Shown: positions 1 to 6,559, counted from the stretch's first letter. The stretch: 9,889 bases of DNA from JASFWK01 sp050049355 (GCA_050049355.1 JASFWK010000074.1:1-9889), one strand, 5' to 3'. Numbers and translations: made by a program. The notes: generated by a model from the letters alone, not told the origin.

Positions 1-254
1 TTGAGGAAGACTCCATAGTTGATGGTAGCCGCACCGGCCTCCTGCGCCGCCGCAAGCGTATCATACTCCCGCCCTGACAGATTGAGGAACAGATTAGAGA
101 AATCCACACGGCCCAGCAGCAGCCCAACTGGCGGCATCAGGATGTCGTTCACGAATGAGGAGATGATCTTGCCAAAGGCCGCCCCGATGATGATCCCGAT
201 CGCCATGTCCACCACATTTCCGCGCAGAGCAAACTCCTGGAACTCCTTCCACAT
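1..254 (-). CDS. mscL: Large-conductance mechanosensitive channel MscL (5' part, cut by window edge)
   Basis: Inner-membrane channel that opens under membrane tension during hypo-osmotic shock and releases solutes. On the minus strand the frame starts with MWKEFQEFALRGNVVDMAIG and continues with GIIIGAAFGKIISSFVNDIL and MPPVGLLLGR. These are the conserved N-terminal amphipathic helix and pore-lining TM1 of MscL (a glycine/alanine-rich helix ending in VND). About 84 codons are present; TM2 and the cytoplasmic helix lie beyond position 1. The ATG at 254-252 is preceded by GGAGG seven bases upstream. The gene is divergent from rtcA and has its own predicted promoter at 315-344. The family assignment is secure from the sequence; the missing C-terminus is an edge effect, not a truncation. 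Confidence 0.95.
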   Translation of the reverse strand, partial: MWKEFQEFALRGNVVDMAIGIIIGAAFGKIISSFVNDILMPPVGLLLGRVDFSNLFLNLSGREYDTLAAAQEAGAATINYGVFL

Positions 255-314
255 TCTCGGTCCTCCCTCCGCACAGTGGAGTGGCACCCGCCCGCAACAC
301 CAATTTCTGTGTGG

Positions 315-344
315 ATGATAACATAGAAGTTGGATTTTCGCCAA
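315..344 (-). promoter_or_regulatory. Predicted sigma-70-type promoter of mscL
   Basis: On the minus strand, TTGGCG (344-339) and TATCAT (320-315) are separated by 18 bases. Transcription would start near 308 and give a leader of roughly 50 nt before the mscL ATG. This is inferred from consensus only. Confidence 0.5.
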
Positions 345-351
345 CCTTAGT

Positions 352-380
352 TTGCCCGGTAGTTCCCCCTCGGGTATAAT
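352..380 (+). promoter_or_regulatory. Predicted promoter of the rtcA-rnz unit
   Basis: TTGCCC (352-357) and a perfect TATAAT (375-380) are separated by 17 bases. The expected start is near 387, about 20 nt before the rtcA ATG. The -10 box sits in the context GGGTATAAT, similar to other predicted promoters in this window. Confidence 0.7.
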
Positions 381-406
381 CAGCCCGTTGCCAGGAAGGA
401 GGAGGA

Positions 407-1468
407 ATGATCGTCGTAGATGGATCCCTTGGCGAGGGCGGAGGGCAGGTACTCCGAACAGCGTTGACTCTTGCCATTCTCACCAGGGAGCCGACGCGAA
501 TCGAGCGGATTCGCGCCGGCCGGCGCACCCCAGGGCTGCGTCCCCAGCACCTGACTGCGGTCCAGGCGGCGGCGACCATCTGCGGCGCAGAGGTGGAGGG
601 AGCCGAACTGGAAAGCCAGACCCTCAGTTTTGTGCCCAGCGAGCCCGCTCGTGCAGGCACCTACTCCTTCGACGTTGAGGAAGCAGCGGAGCGGGGCAGC
701 GCCGGCTCGGTCGGTTTGATACTGCAGGCGATCCTCCTCCCGCTGGCGCTCTCCCCCGGCGAGTCCCACATCACCCTGAGAGGTGGCACCCACGTGCCAT
801 GGGCTCCCTCGGCGGATTATCTCCGAGCGGTCTTCCTCCCGACCGTGGCTCAGATGGGGCTTCGGGCCGAGCTGGAGTTGACCGCCTGGGGCTTCTACCC
901 GGCCGGAGGCGGGGAGATACGAGTGCTTGTCCGAGGGCAGTCGACGCCTCTGAAGCCCATCGAGTTGACTCAGCGCGGCAAGGCAGAGCGGATATGGGGG
1001 CGCGGGGTGGCATCCAACCTACCATCTCACATTCCCCAGCGCATGGTCAATCGAGCACGTAACCTGCTGTCGGCCTCCGATCTGAAGGCTGACCTCGAGG
1101 CGCTGCGGGTGCGCGGCGCCGGTCCTGGGGCAGGCATCTTCCTGGCCGTAGAGTACGAGCATGCTCTAGCAGGTTTCACTGCCCACGGGCGCAAGGGGCT
1201 GCCGGCGGAGCAAGTGGCACAAGCAGTCTGCGAGGCCCTGTTGAACCACCATCGGACGAGCAGACCGGCCGATCCACACCTGGCCGATCAACTGATCCTG
1301 CCAATGGCACTGGCCTCGGGGAGATCCCAGGTGGTCACCTCAGCGATCACTGGTCACCTGTTGACCAATCTGGAAACCGTGAGATCCTTCCTGCCCATTG
1401 AGGCGCGCGTCGAAGGCGAGAAGGGCAAACCGGGCACAATCACCATCACAGGATACACAGATGATTGA
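407..1468 (+). CDS. rtcA: RNA 3'-terminal phosphate cyclase
   Basis: Catalyses ATP-dependent conversion of an RNA 3'-phosphate to a 2',3'-cyclic phosphate through a covalent enzyme-AMP intermediate, in RNA repair or 3'-end maintenance. The 353-residue protein is close to the usual bacterial length of about 340. The signature DGSLGEGGGQVLR lies at residues 5-17. RAGRRTPGLRPQH (36-48) and the glycine-rich GGTHVPWAPSADY follow. Near the C-terminus HLADQLILPMALA precedes GHLLTNLETVRSFLP. His317 in this last motif aligns with the adenylated catalytic histidine of E. coli RtcA (His309). The start is fixed by a strong AAGGAGGAGG ribosome site just upstream. The gene overlaps rnz by 8 bases, so the two are probably co-translated. 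No rtcB or RtcR-type regulator is seen beside it, unlike the E. coli rtcBA locus. Confidence 0.95.
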   Translation: MIVVDGSLGEGGGQVLRTALTLAILTREPTRIERIRAGRRTPGLRPQHLTAVQAAATICGAEVEGAELESQTLSFVPSEPARAGTYSFDVEEAAERGSAGSVGLILQAILLPLALSPGESHITLRGGTHVPWAPSADYLRAVFLPTVAQMGLRAELELTAWGFYPAGGGEIRVLVRGQSTPLKPIELTQRGKAERIWGRGVASNLPSHIPQRMVNRARNLLSASDLKADLEALRVRGAGPGAGIFLAVEYEHALAGFTAHGRKGLPAEQVAQAVCEALLNHHRTSRPADPHLADQLILPMALASGRSQVVTSAITGHLLTNLETVRSFLPIEARVEGEKGKPGTITITGYTDD

Positions 1469-2384
1469 AGTCGTCTTTCTTGGGACATCCGCTTCGGCCC
1501 CCTCCATTCATCGAGGCCTCTCGGCGCAGGTGGTGCTCCACAAGGAACACCGGTTCCTGGTAGACTGCGGGGAGGGAACCCAGCGGCAGATTCTTCGCAG
1601 TGGCCTGGGCTTCAGGCGCCTCAACCGCATCCTGCTGACCCACGGCCATCTGGATCATATACTGGGACTCGGAGGGCTAGTCTCCACCTTCGCCCGCTGG
1701 GAAGCGATCGACCAACTGGAGATCTACGGGGGCTCGTGGGCTCTGGAGAGAGTAAGAGACCTGATCTACGGCGTGGTTCTACGGGGAACCCGACCGCCAA
1801 TCGAGCTGACCTTCGTCGAGGTCGAGCCAGGGCTGCTGCTGGAGGCGGATGATCTGGAGATTACTGCCTTTCCGATCCGCCACCGGGGGCCAGGTTGCTT
1901 CGGCTACCTCTTCCGGGAAAAGCCTCGCCGCCCTTTCCTGGTGAAGAAGGCAGAGGCGTTGGGAGTGCCTGCCGGGCCAGAGCGGCGAAGTCTGGTGGCT
2001 GGCGAGTCGGTGACCTTGCCCGACGGGCGCGCGGTCCATCCGGACGAGGTGCTGGGGCTACCCCGCCCAGGAGCTTGCCTGGCCCACGTCGGCGACGTCG
2101 CCCGCGTCGATGATCTGGCGCAGGTGGTCAGAGGGGCCGATCTTCTGATCATTGAGGCCACCTACCTCGAGCGCGAGTCAGACTTGGCGCGGCGATACGG
2201 CCACCTGACCGCGGTCCAGGCCGCCAGTCTCGCCCGCGACGCCGATGTCCGCCGCCTGATGCTCACCCACATCTCCCGCCGCTATCGGGAGTGGGAGGTT
2301 CTGGAGGAGGCCCAGAAGATCTTTCCAGAGACGGGCATTGCCCACGACTTCGACCGCATGAAAGTGGTACGCCACCGATCCTAG
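1461..2384 (+). CDS. rnz: Ribonuclease Z (tRNA 3' processing endonuclease)
   Basis: Zinc-dependent metallo-beta-lactamase-fold endonuclease that cuts 3' trailers from tRNA precursors, mainly those lacking an encoded CCA. The 307-residue product shows FLGTSASAPS near the N-terminus and the metal motif HGHLDH (His61, His63, Asp65, His66). Further predicted ligands are His141, Asp212 and His270. The spacing is nearly the same as in B. subtilis RNase Z, which I recall as the same length. Residues about 150-200 form the tRNA-binding flexible arm with the family-typical KKAEALGVPAGPE and VTLPDGRAVHPDEVLG. GHLTAVQAA and LTHISRRY are also typical. The start is the ATG overlapping the rtcA stop; upstream in-frame codons would add 21 unconserved residues inside rtcA. 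Asp212 lies in GDV rather than the more usual GDT. Confidence 0.95.
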   Translation: MIEVVFLGTSASAPSIHRGLSAQVVLHKEHRFLVDCGEGTQRQILRSGLGFRRLNRILLTHGHLDHILGLGGLVSTFARWEAIDQLEIYGGSWALERVRDLIYGVVLRGTRPPIELTFVEVEPGLLLEADDLEITAFPIRHRGPGCFGYLFREKPRRPFLVKKAEALGVPAGPERRSLVAGESVTLPDGRAVHPDEVLGLPRPGACLAHVGDVARVDDLAQVVRGADLLIIEATYLERESDLARRYGHLTAVQAASLARDADVRRLMLTHISRRYREWEVLEEAQKIFPETGIAHDFDRMKVVRHRS

Positions 2385-2441
2385 GATGCTTTCCGTCCAG
2401 CCCGAAGGAGAGAGCGGAGTAGCAAATTGGACGGTCTCAGG

Positions 2442-2447
2442 TATAAT
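2442..2447 (+). promoter_or_regulatory. -10 box (TATAAT) upstream of the zinc-ribbon gene
   Basis: A perfect TATAAT in the context CAGGTATAATG lies 33 bases before the ATG at 2481. No good -35 hexamer is found 16-18 bases upstream; TAGCAA at 2420-2425 is weak. The box suggests that the gene is transcribed separately from rtcA-rnz. Confidence 0.5.
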
Positions 2448-2480
2448 GTAGCGCATCGTCGAGAGGAATAGGAGGAGTAG

Positions 2481-2777
2481 ATGTCTTCACTTCGTCGCGC
2501 CAGCGTCCTGGAACTTGCCCGCTCAGCCTACGAGATAGATGCCGGCGTGATCCAGGGCCGCCTCCACCGCAGCGAGAAGGGCCGGTGGATGATCGACGAG
2601 ACCTTGCTGGAAGAGTGGCTGGAGCAGTTCGATGACCAGGAGGTCTGTCTGATCGTCGGCTCACTGGAGGATGACCGACCCCTTCGCGAAAGGGTCTGTC
2701 GCACGTGCGGGACGAAATTCGCGGGGCCCGAGTGTCCCCGCTGCCGCACGGCCCGAATTCGGCTGCGGGGAGGATAG
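2481..2777 (+). CDS. Small zinc-ribbon protein of unknown function
   Basis: I do not recognise this 98-residue protein. Residues about 7-50 are predicted largely helical (ASVLELARSAYEIDAG, then ETLLEEWLEQF). Residues 54-61 (EVCLIVGS) look like a beta strand. The C-terminus has a zinc-ribbon pattern C-x2-C-x8-C-x2-C (Cys73, Cys76, Cys85, Cys88) followed by a basic tail. This layout would fit a nucleic-acid-binding or regulatory protein, but that is inference only. The start is supported by a strong GGAGGAG ribosome site and an upstream TATAAT. The gene appears monocistronic, with a hairpin overlapping its stop codon. Codon use and GC content match rtcA and rnz. The coding call is good; the function is open. 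Confidence 0.8.
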   Translation: MSSLRRASVLELARSAYEIDAGVIQGRLHRSEKGRWMIDETLLEEWLEQFDDQEVCLIVGSLEDDRPLRERVCRTCGTKFAGPECPRCRTARIRLRGG

Positions 2778-2790
2778 GCACACCTATCCT
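2771..2790 (+). terminator. Hairpin at the end of the zinc-ribbon gene, possible terminator
   Basis: A perfect 8-bp stem (AGGATAGG, loop CACA, CCTATCCT) begins inside the last codons and includes the stop. No U-run follows, so it may be a weak or factor-assisted terminator, or a structure that stabilises the mRNA end. Confidence 0.4.
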
Positions 2791-3061
2791 GCAATCTGCA
2801 GCAAAGAAGGCCGCGTGGAGTAGCTGTTTGGCAGACTGAGGCGCCGAGTGGCCTGCGTTGGTGCCGCGCAGGATGTCAATGACGCCGCAAGCTGTGGCAG
2901 GGTATGACCACCGGCGATTGGTTGAGCTCTTGCGAACGCCTTGCGGCCGTGTGAGCCGGAGGCGGCGGCCAGGGACCCGGCGTGCCCTGGAGATCGGATC
3001 TTCCCCAAGGGCCCGCCCACCGTCAAGGTGTGGTGGGCCGGTTCTCTTATTGGGGCACAGG
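2791..3061. other. Intergenic stretch without a recognisable gene
   Basis: About 270 bases between the 2771-2790 hairpin and the next -10 box. Frames on both strands give only low-complexity Arg/Pro-rich translations without start signals or motifs. A GC-rich imperfect inverted repeat occurs at about 3010-3039 (GGCCC pairing with GGGCC, around a CACC/GGTG stem with a GTCAA loop). Nothing else is identifiable. Confidence 0.5.
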
Positions 3062-3067
3062 TACAAT
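3062..3067 (+). promoter_or_regulatory. Possible -10 box (TACAAT) for the FGE-like lipoprotein gene
   Basis: TACAAT in the context AGGTACAATG, like the other -10 boxes here. The -35 region is poor (GGTTCT at 3040-3045, 16 bases upstream). If used, the leader would be about 110 nt long. Confidence 0.35.
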
Positions 3068-3183
3068 GCGTCGAGAGCGCTCCATGGGAGCTATTTGGAC
3101 CGCGGACGTCCGTCATGGGCGCTAGCTGCGTCTGCAAACCCGGTGCAATTCACCTGCCCAAAGTCAGGAACAGGAAGAGGAAG

Positions 3184-4002
3184 ATGGAAAAGCGCATATG
3201 CTTGTCCGTTCTTGTCATACTCCTGGTATCAGCCGCAAGCAGCTGCCAGGCCCCGTCCCTGGGCGACACGCAGGAGCGGTCCTCCGACGGCGCGGTGATG
3301 GTCTACGTCCCGGCCGGCGAGTTCGAGATGGGCTCCACAGAAGGGCGGGACGACGAGCAGCCGGTACATACGGTGACGCTGGATAGCTTCTGGATCGACA
3401 GGACCGAGGTGACGAACGGGCAGTACGCGCTCTGCGTGGAAGCCGGGGCGTGCGAACTGCCCACGGGACGTCCTCTAGACTACGGCGACAGCGACTACGA
3501 GGACTATCCGGTGACCTGGGTGAACTGGCGTCGGGCGCAGGCGTACTGCGAATGGGCAGGAGCACGCTTGCCGACGGAGGCGGAGTGGGAGTACGCAGCG
3601 CGGGGGCCGGAGGGGAGACAATATCCATGGGGAGACGAGTTTGACGCCACGCGGCTGAACTACTGCGACGCAAGCTGCGGCGAGAACTGGGCCGACGACT
3701 CCTCTGACGACGGGTACGCCGACAAGGCGCCAGTCGCAAGCTATCCGGACGGGGCCAGCTGGGTCGGTACTCTGGATATGACAGGGAACGCATGGGAATG
3801 GGTGGCCGATTGGTACGGGGACTATCCCTCCGGGCAGGAGGTCAATCCGACGGGCCCTCCATCTGGCGAGTATCGGGTGGTGCGCGGCGGCTCGTGGCGT
3901 GATCTTCGGTCCTTCGTGCGCAGCACCACTCGCGCCCGGGGCAACCCCACCTTCGTCGGGGTCTACGTCATCGGCTTCCGCTGCGCCGCGGATTCTGAAT
4001 AG
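3184..4002 (+). CDS. FGE-sulfatase (SUMF1-like) domain lipoprotein, probably non-catalytic as an FGE
   Basis: The 272-residue product begins with a basic, hydrophobic signal peptide (MEKRICLSVLVILLVSAASS) and Cys21 in an acceptable lipobox, so it is probably a membrane-anchored extracytoplasmic lipoprotein. Residues 37-268 form one FGE-sulfatase domain: VYVPAGEFEMGS, FWIDRTEVTNGQYALC, PVTWVNWRRAQAYCEW, RLPTEAEWEYAARG, PWGDEFD, LDMTGNAWEWVADWY, VVRGGSW and GFRCA. True formylglycine-generating enzymes have two cysteines after GGS(F/W). The aligned residues here are Asp240 and Val245, so copper-dependent sulfatase activation is unlikely. Relatives without these cysteines include structural, binding and iron-dependent oxidase proteins, and the exact role here is unknown. 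The start is chosen because GAGGAAG precedes ATG 3184 and a signal peptide follows immediately; the open frame further upstream has neither. Confidence 0.88.
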   Translation: MEKRICLSVLVILLVSAASSCQAPSLGDTQERSSDGAVMVYVPAGEFEMGSTEGRDDEQPVHTVTLDSFWIDRTEVTNGQYALCVEAGACELPTGRPLDYGDSDYEDYPVTWVNWRRAQAYCEWAGARLPTEAEWEYAARGPEGRQYPWGDEFDATRLNYCDASCGENWADDSSDDGYADKAPVASYPDGASWVGTLDMTGNAWEWVADWYGDYPSGQEVNPTGPPSGEYRVVRGGSWRDLRSFVRSTTRARGNPTFVGVYVIGFRCAADSE

Positions 4003-4114
4003 GCTAACTCTCCTCTGTTCAGTGGTATCTGGTGACTGTACTGGGAACTGAGATCACGCCGGACTGTCCTGAGTTCGCCGAAGGGAGCCAGGTGACGGAG
4101 AAAGAGAGGGCTAG

Positions 4115-4312
4115 CCGCTTCCGGGGCCCGTTGGCTCACAAGGAACAGGGGTGCGCCGCGATGGAGCCACAGGGACCTTTGGAGAGTATGGCGTGCGGAT
4201 CGCGGCGTGCCTCAGCTTCAGGTCGCTATGCAGCCACAGCAGGGACAAATGTCCAGGCAACAAGGGCAATGTCACCAAGCTCGTAGACTTCCGCAACGCC
4301 TATCTCGACTGA
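4115..4312 (+). pseudogene. Possible remnant or unrecognised small ORF (65 codons, no good start)
   Basis: This open frame follows an in-frame TAG at 4112-4114 and ends with TGA at 4310-4312. It has no ATG; the first plausible start is GTG at 4151. Its C-terminal half reads like a protein (CSHSRDKCPGNKG, then VTKLVDFRNAYLD). An adjacent frame upstream (from about 4032) also stays open through 4286, which would fit a frameshifted remnant. I recognise no family. Coding status is uncertain and no ribosome site is convincing. It fills most of the 322-base gap between the FGE-like and EamA-like genes. Confidence 0.25.
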
Positions 4313-4324
4313 CTGGAGAAGAGA

Positions 4325-4765
4325 ATGGAGTCTAGATATCTCACACTGATCATTGGTGGATTCATACCGGCCGTGCTTTATGGACTGGCGGGGTTCCTTC
4401 AGAAGTGGAGTGCTAGAGAAGGGGGATCCGTTTCGGTGTATCTGATTGGTTTTGGCCTCGCCACGTTTGTAGCAGGCATTGGAAGCCGATACGTTCTGTC
4501 AGATGGCCCCAGCCCTTCTCGATCGCTGTTGATCGCCGTGCTCGGAGGGTTGGTCTTTGCCATTGGCGCCGGTTTGATATCGTTTTCGATCATCAAGTTT
4601 GATGCTGCGATTTCCCAACTCTCACCTATCTACAACATGAACATCCTGATCACTGTGCTCCTCGGCCTCCTGATCTTCTCTGAGTTCAGAGATTTGAATG
4701 GCATGAGATTGCTGGCAGGAACAGTCTTCATAGTTGTCGGCGGGTGGCTTGTTTCGGGTGCATGA
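4325..4765 (+). CDS. EamA-type half-size membrane transporter
   Basis: A 146-residue integral membrane protein with about five hydrophobic segments (residues about 5-25, 38-57, 67-91, 98-118 and 125-144). The last part, SQLSPIYNMNILITVLLGLL followed by FSEFRDLNGMRLLAG and a glycine-rich final helix, is the typical EamA/drug-metabolite transporter repeat (proline after a polar helix start, then helix, Glu, helix). Normal EamA transporters have two such repeats and ten helices. This has one, so it would act as a dimer like other short members. The substrate cannot be read from the sequence. Start: GGAGAAGAG immediately precedes ATG 4325. Third positions are visibly less GC-rich than in rtcA or rnz, which hints at different ancestry. 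No clear promoter is seen. Confidence 0.82.
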   Translation: MESRYLTLIIGGFIPAVLYGLAGFLQKWSAREGGSVSVYLIGFGLATFVAGIGSRYVLSDGPSPSRSLLIAVLGGLVFAIGAGLISFSIIKFDAAISQLSPIYNMNILITVLLGLLIFSEFRDLNGMRLLAGTVFIVVGGWLVSGA

Positions 4766-4885
4766 AATGTCTCGTTGTTCCCGTATCTCGGGTTCGCAAG
4801 CGAAGGGCGACATGCCAGCAACATCAAACGTGGAATCGTCAACTAGCCGGAGCGGATCCGATGGGCGGGTGGAAAGGAGAATGGA

Positions 4886-5404
4886 ATGGATGCTCAAATG
4901 CTGGTGGCATACGCCACCAAGTACGGCGCGACGGAGGAGATTGCCGAGAGGATAGGTCAGGTACTTCGTCAAGCAGGTCTTCGTACCGACGTGCTGCCCG
5001 CAGATCGCGTGAGCGACCTGACCGCGTACAAGGCGGTTGTGCTGGGCAGCGCGGTCTATGCAGGCCAGTGGCGAAAGGAGGCGGCGACGTTCCTGGAGGC
5101 CAACGAGAAGAAGCTGGCCGAGCGGCCGGTGTGGCTCTTCTCCAGCGGGCCCACGGGCGAGGGAGATCCGGTGCAGCTGATGAAGGGTTGGCGCTTCCCT
5201 GAGGCGCAACAAGCCATTGCCGACCGCATCGAGCCCCGTGACATCGCCTTCTTCCATGGCGTGCTGGACTTGCGGAAACTCGGCCTGGCCGAGAAGCTGA
5301 TTGTCAAGGCCATGAGGGCGCCAATCGGCGACTTCCGAGATTGGGATGCCATCACCTCGTGGGCCGCAGCCATCGCCGATGCGCTGAAGAATGAGGTCGG
5401 GTAG
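4886..5404 (+). CDS. Flavodoxin-domain protein, HemG / Flavodoxin_5 type
   Basis: A 172-residue single-domain flavoprotein, predicted cytoplasmic or peripheral to the membrane. AYATKYGATEEIAERIG (residues 8-24) is the FMN phosphate-binding loop; GSAVYAGQW (54-62) and FSSGPTGEGDP (85-95) are flavin-contact loops. The end, PIGDFRDWDAITSWA (146-160), is typical of the menaquinone-dependent protoporphyrinogen oxidase (HemG)-like flavodoxins common in bacteria and archaea. Membership in the family is clear. Actual protoporphyrinogen oxidase activity is not established, since no heme genes adjoin and many relatives are general electron carriers. Of the ATGs near the start, 4886 is in frame and has AAAGGAGA five bases upstream. 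Confidence 0.9.
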   Translation: MDAQMLVAYATKYGATEEIAERIGQVLRQAGLRTDVLPADRVSDLTAYKAVVLGSAVYAGQWRKEAATFLEANEKKLAERPVWLFSSGPTGEGDPVQLMKGWRFPEAQQAIADRIEPRDIAFFHGVLDLRKLGLAEKLIVKAMRAPIGDFRDWDAITSWAAAIADALKNEVG

Positions 5405-5408
5405 CCTT

Positions 5409-5500
5409 TCAGATGGCCAACTGACGCCAGTGCTGAGACTTCCCGCCCAGCTGGGCCACCTGCTGACCGACGAGGTCGCGCTTGACATCTGCGGGTAGAG
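5409..5500 (-). pseudogene. Possible 3' remnant of a minus-strand gene
   Basis: On the minus strand, from about 5500 to a TGA at 5411-5409, the frame reads DVKRDLVGQQVAQLGGKSQH and ends WRQLAI. It looks protein-like, with GC-rich third positions. Upstream the frame runs antisense to the methyltransferase start and loses this character. No family is recognised. It may be a gene fragment or chance. Confidence 0.2.
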
Positions 5501-5535
5501 GCACTGACGAGACTGATCGAGAGAGGAAGACGCCA

Positions 5536-6198
5536 ATGAGTACCGGAGAGTTGGCGGATCCGCGAGAGATTTGGGATGGACGGTTCTCCAGAGCCATGAG
5601 GCGAGGCGTCCGGCATAACTACGAGCCTTGGCTGGAGCGCTGGGCTTCGATCCTGAGAGCCAGTGGGAACTTGCCAATCCTTGATCTCGGTTGCGGCAGT
5701 GGATTCGACTCCCGATACTTGCTGAGTAGGGACTTTCGAGTCATCTCAGCCGACTTCTCCAGAGAGAGTCTGTGTGTAGCTCGAAGAATAGCCGAGCAAG
5801 CAGAAATGGTGGAGATGGATCTTCGAGGTGGGATGCCGTTTCCAGAAGAAGCCTTCCAAGTGATCATCGCCAATCTGTGCCTGCACTACTTCCGGTGGCA
5901 GCAGACGCAGGCGATATTGGAGAGAGTAAGGGGGCGGCTGAGGGTAGGCGGGCATTTGCTGGCTCGAGTCAACTCAACCAGGGACCATTACCACGGTGCT
6001 GTAGATCACGAGATGGTGGAGCGAAGGTGTTACATTGTTGGGGGAATATTGAAGCGCTTCTTTGATCGAGAGGATTTGCGGCGGCTATTTGAGACGGGCT
6101 GGATGGTGCGAGGGCTAGAGGAGCAGGTCATTCACTGCTACAGGAAGCCAAAGGTGGTGTGGGAAGTCGTGGCGGAGAAGTCAGAAGGCTCCGCCTAG
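5536..6198 (+). CDS. Class I SAM-dependent methyltransferase
   Basis: A 220-residue soluble enzyme with a Rossmann-like methyltransferase fold. Motif I is ILDLGCGSGFDS (residues 48-59), which binds S-adenosylmethionine. The acidic residue ending strand 2 is Asp73 (SADFS). Asp95 (MDLRGG) is the likely adenine-contact position. IIANLCLHYF (110-119) is motif IV, and LRVGGHLLARVN (135-146) the post-motif strand. The overall plan resembles TehB-like or generic Methyltransf_11/25 proteins; the substrate is unknown. The start is ATG 5536, preceded by GAGAGAGGAAG; the frame is open 18 codons further upstream without a start supported by a ribosome site. TTGACA at 5482-5487 could be a -35 box, but no good -10 follows. 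Base composition is lower in GC than in the flanking flavodoxin gene. Confidence 0.88.
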   Translation: MSTGELADPREIWDGRFSRAMRRGVRHNYEPWLERWASILRASGNLPILDLGCGSGFDSRYLLSRDFRVISADFSRESLCVARRIAEQAEMVEMDLRGGMPFPEEAFQVIIANLCLHYFRWQQTQAILERVRGRLRVGGHLLARVNSTRDHYHGAVDHEMVERRCYIVGGILKRFFDREDLRRLFETGWMVRGLEEQVIHCYRKPKVVWEVVAEKSEGSA

Positions 6199-6522
6199 CT
6201 GGTCGTGACACCCAGCCGTGCCTCTGGCGCACGCCGTATTGGTCGCCTTCTCGAAGGCGCTGGTGGTGCCAGGCAAGCCCAGCCGGGCGCGTCCGGTACG
6301 CTGACGGATGAAATGGATGGGCAAGCAAAGGAAGCGATAGACCCACGCCCCTGCCCGCTTGCAGCCCTGAACATAACTCCTCCGGTCAGACCATCTTGGA
6401 GCAGGAAGCCCACGGTCTGACAGAGAGGGCAGTTTCTCCTGCCGTGGAGGGGGGATCAAGGAGGGCGACCAGCTTTGGGTGAGCGGAGAGGATTGGCGAA
6501 TCAGAGAGGAACCCCCCACAGG
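6199..6522. other. Intergenic stretch with inverted repeats, no recognisable gene
   Basis: No convincing coding frame on either strand. It holds a short hairpin CGCCTT-CTCG-AAGGCG at 6244-6259, about 45 bases after the methyltransferase stop and without a U-run. It also holds a perfect 8-bp inverted repeat GTCAGACC / GGTCTGAC (6385-6392 and 6414-6421) around a 21-nt loop. Minus-strand translations show short protein-like patches but no start or known motif. Confidence 0.5.
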
Positions 6523-6559
6523 CAAAAGAAACCGCACGGTTTGCGGAGAAACCGTGCGG
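6523..6559 (-). terminator. Rho-independent terminator of the cold-shock gene
   Basis: Read on the minus strand, an 11-bp perfect stem (CCGCACGGTTT / AAACCGTGCGG, loop CTCCGC) is followed directly by TTTCTTTTG. It lies about 70 bases beyond the cold-shock stop codon. This is the clearest intrinsic terminator in the window. Confidence 0.85.

Noticed and set aside
94..793. Minus-strand open frames over the mscL start and rtcA 5' end
   Set aside because: They are in the wrong frame for MscL and antisense to the conserved RtcA N-terminus; random-looking translation.
1398..1460. Longer RNase Z starting 21 codons upstream
   Set aside because: The extra residues are Arg/Ala/Ser-rich, lie inside rtcA and have no ribosome site; RNase Z homologs start at the MIEVVFLGTS position.
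2437..3066. Minus-strand open frame of about 210 codons across the zinc-ribbon gene and the following gap
   Set aside because: It has an Arg/Pro/Ser-rich composition without motifs and lies opposite a better-supported gene.
2941..3183. N-terminal extension of 81 residues on the FGE-like protein
   Set aside because: It would bury the signal peptide and lipobox, and it has no supported start.
4763..4846. UGA read-through of the EamA stop as a selenocysteine codon, given the tRNA-Sec nearby
   Set aside because: The frame stays open for only about 27 codons, the added sequence has no redox motif such as U-x-x-C, and EamA proteins normally end at this point.
4622..5677. Long minus-strand open frame of about 350 codons opposite the EamA and flavodoxin genes
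   Set aside because: It runs antisense to two well-supported genes, has no known motif and shows Ser/Arg/Leu-rich shadow composition.
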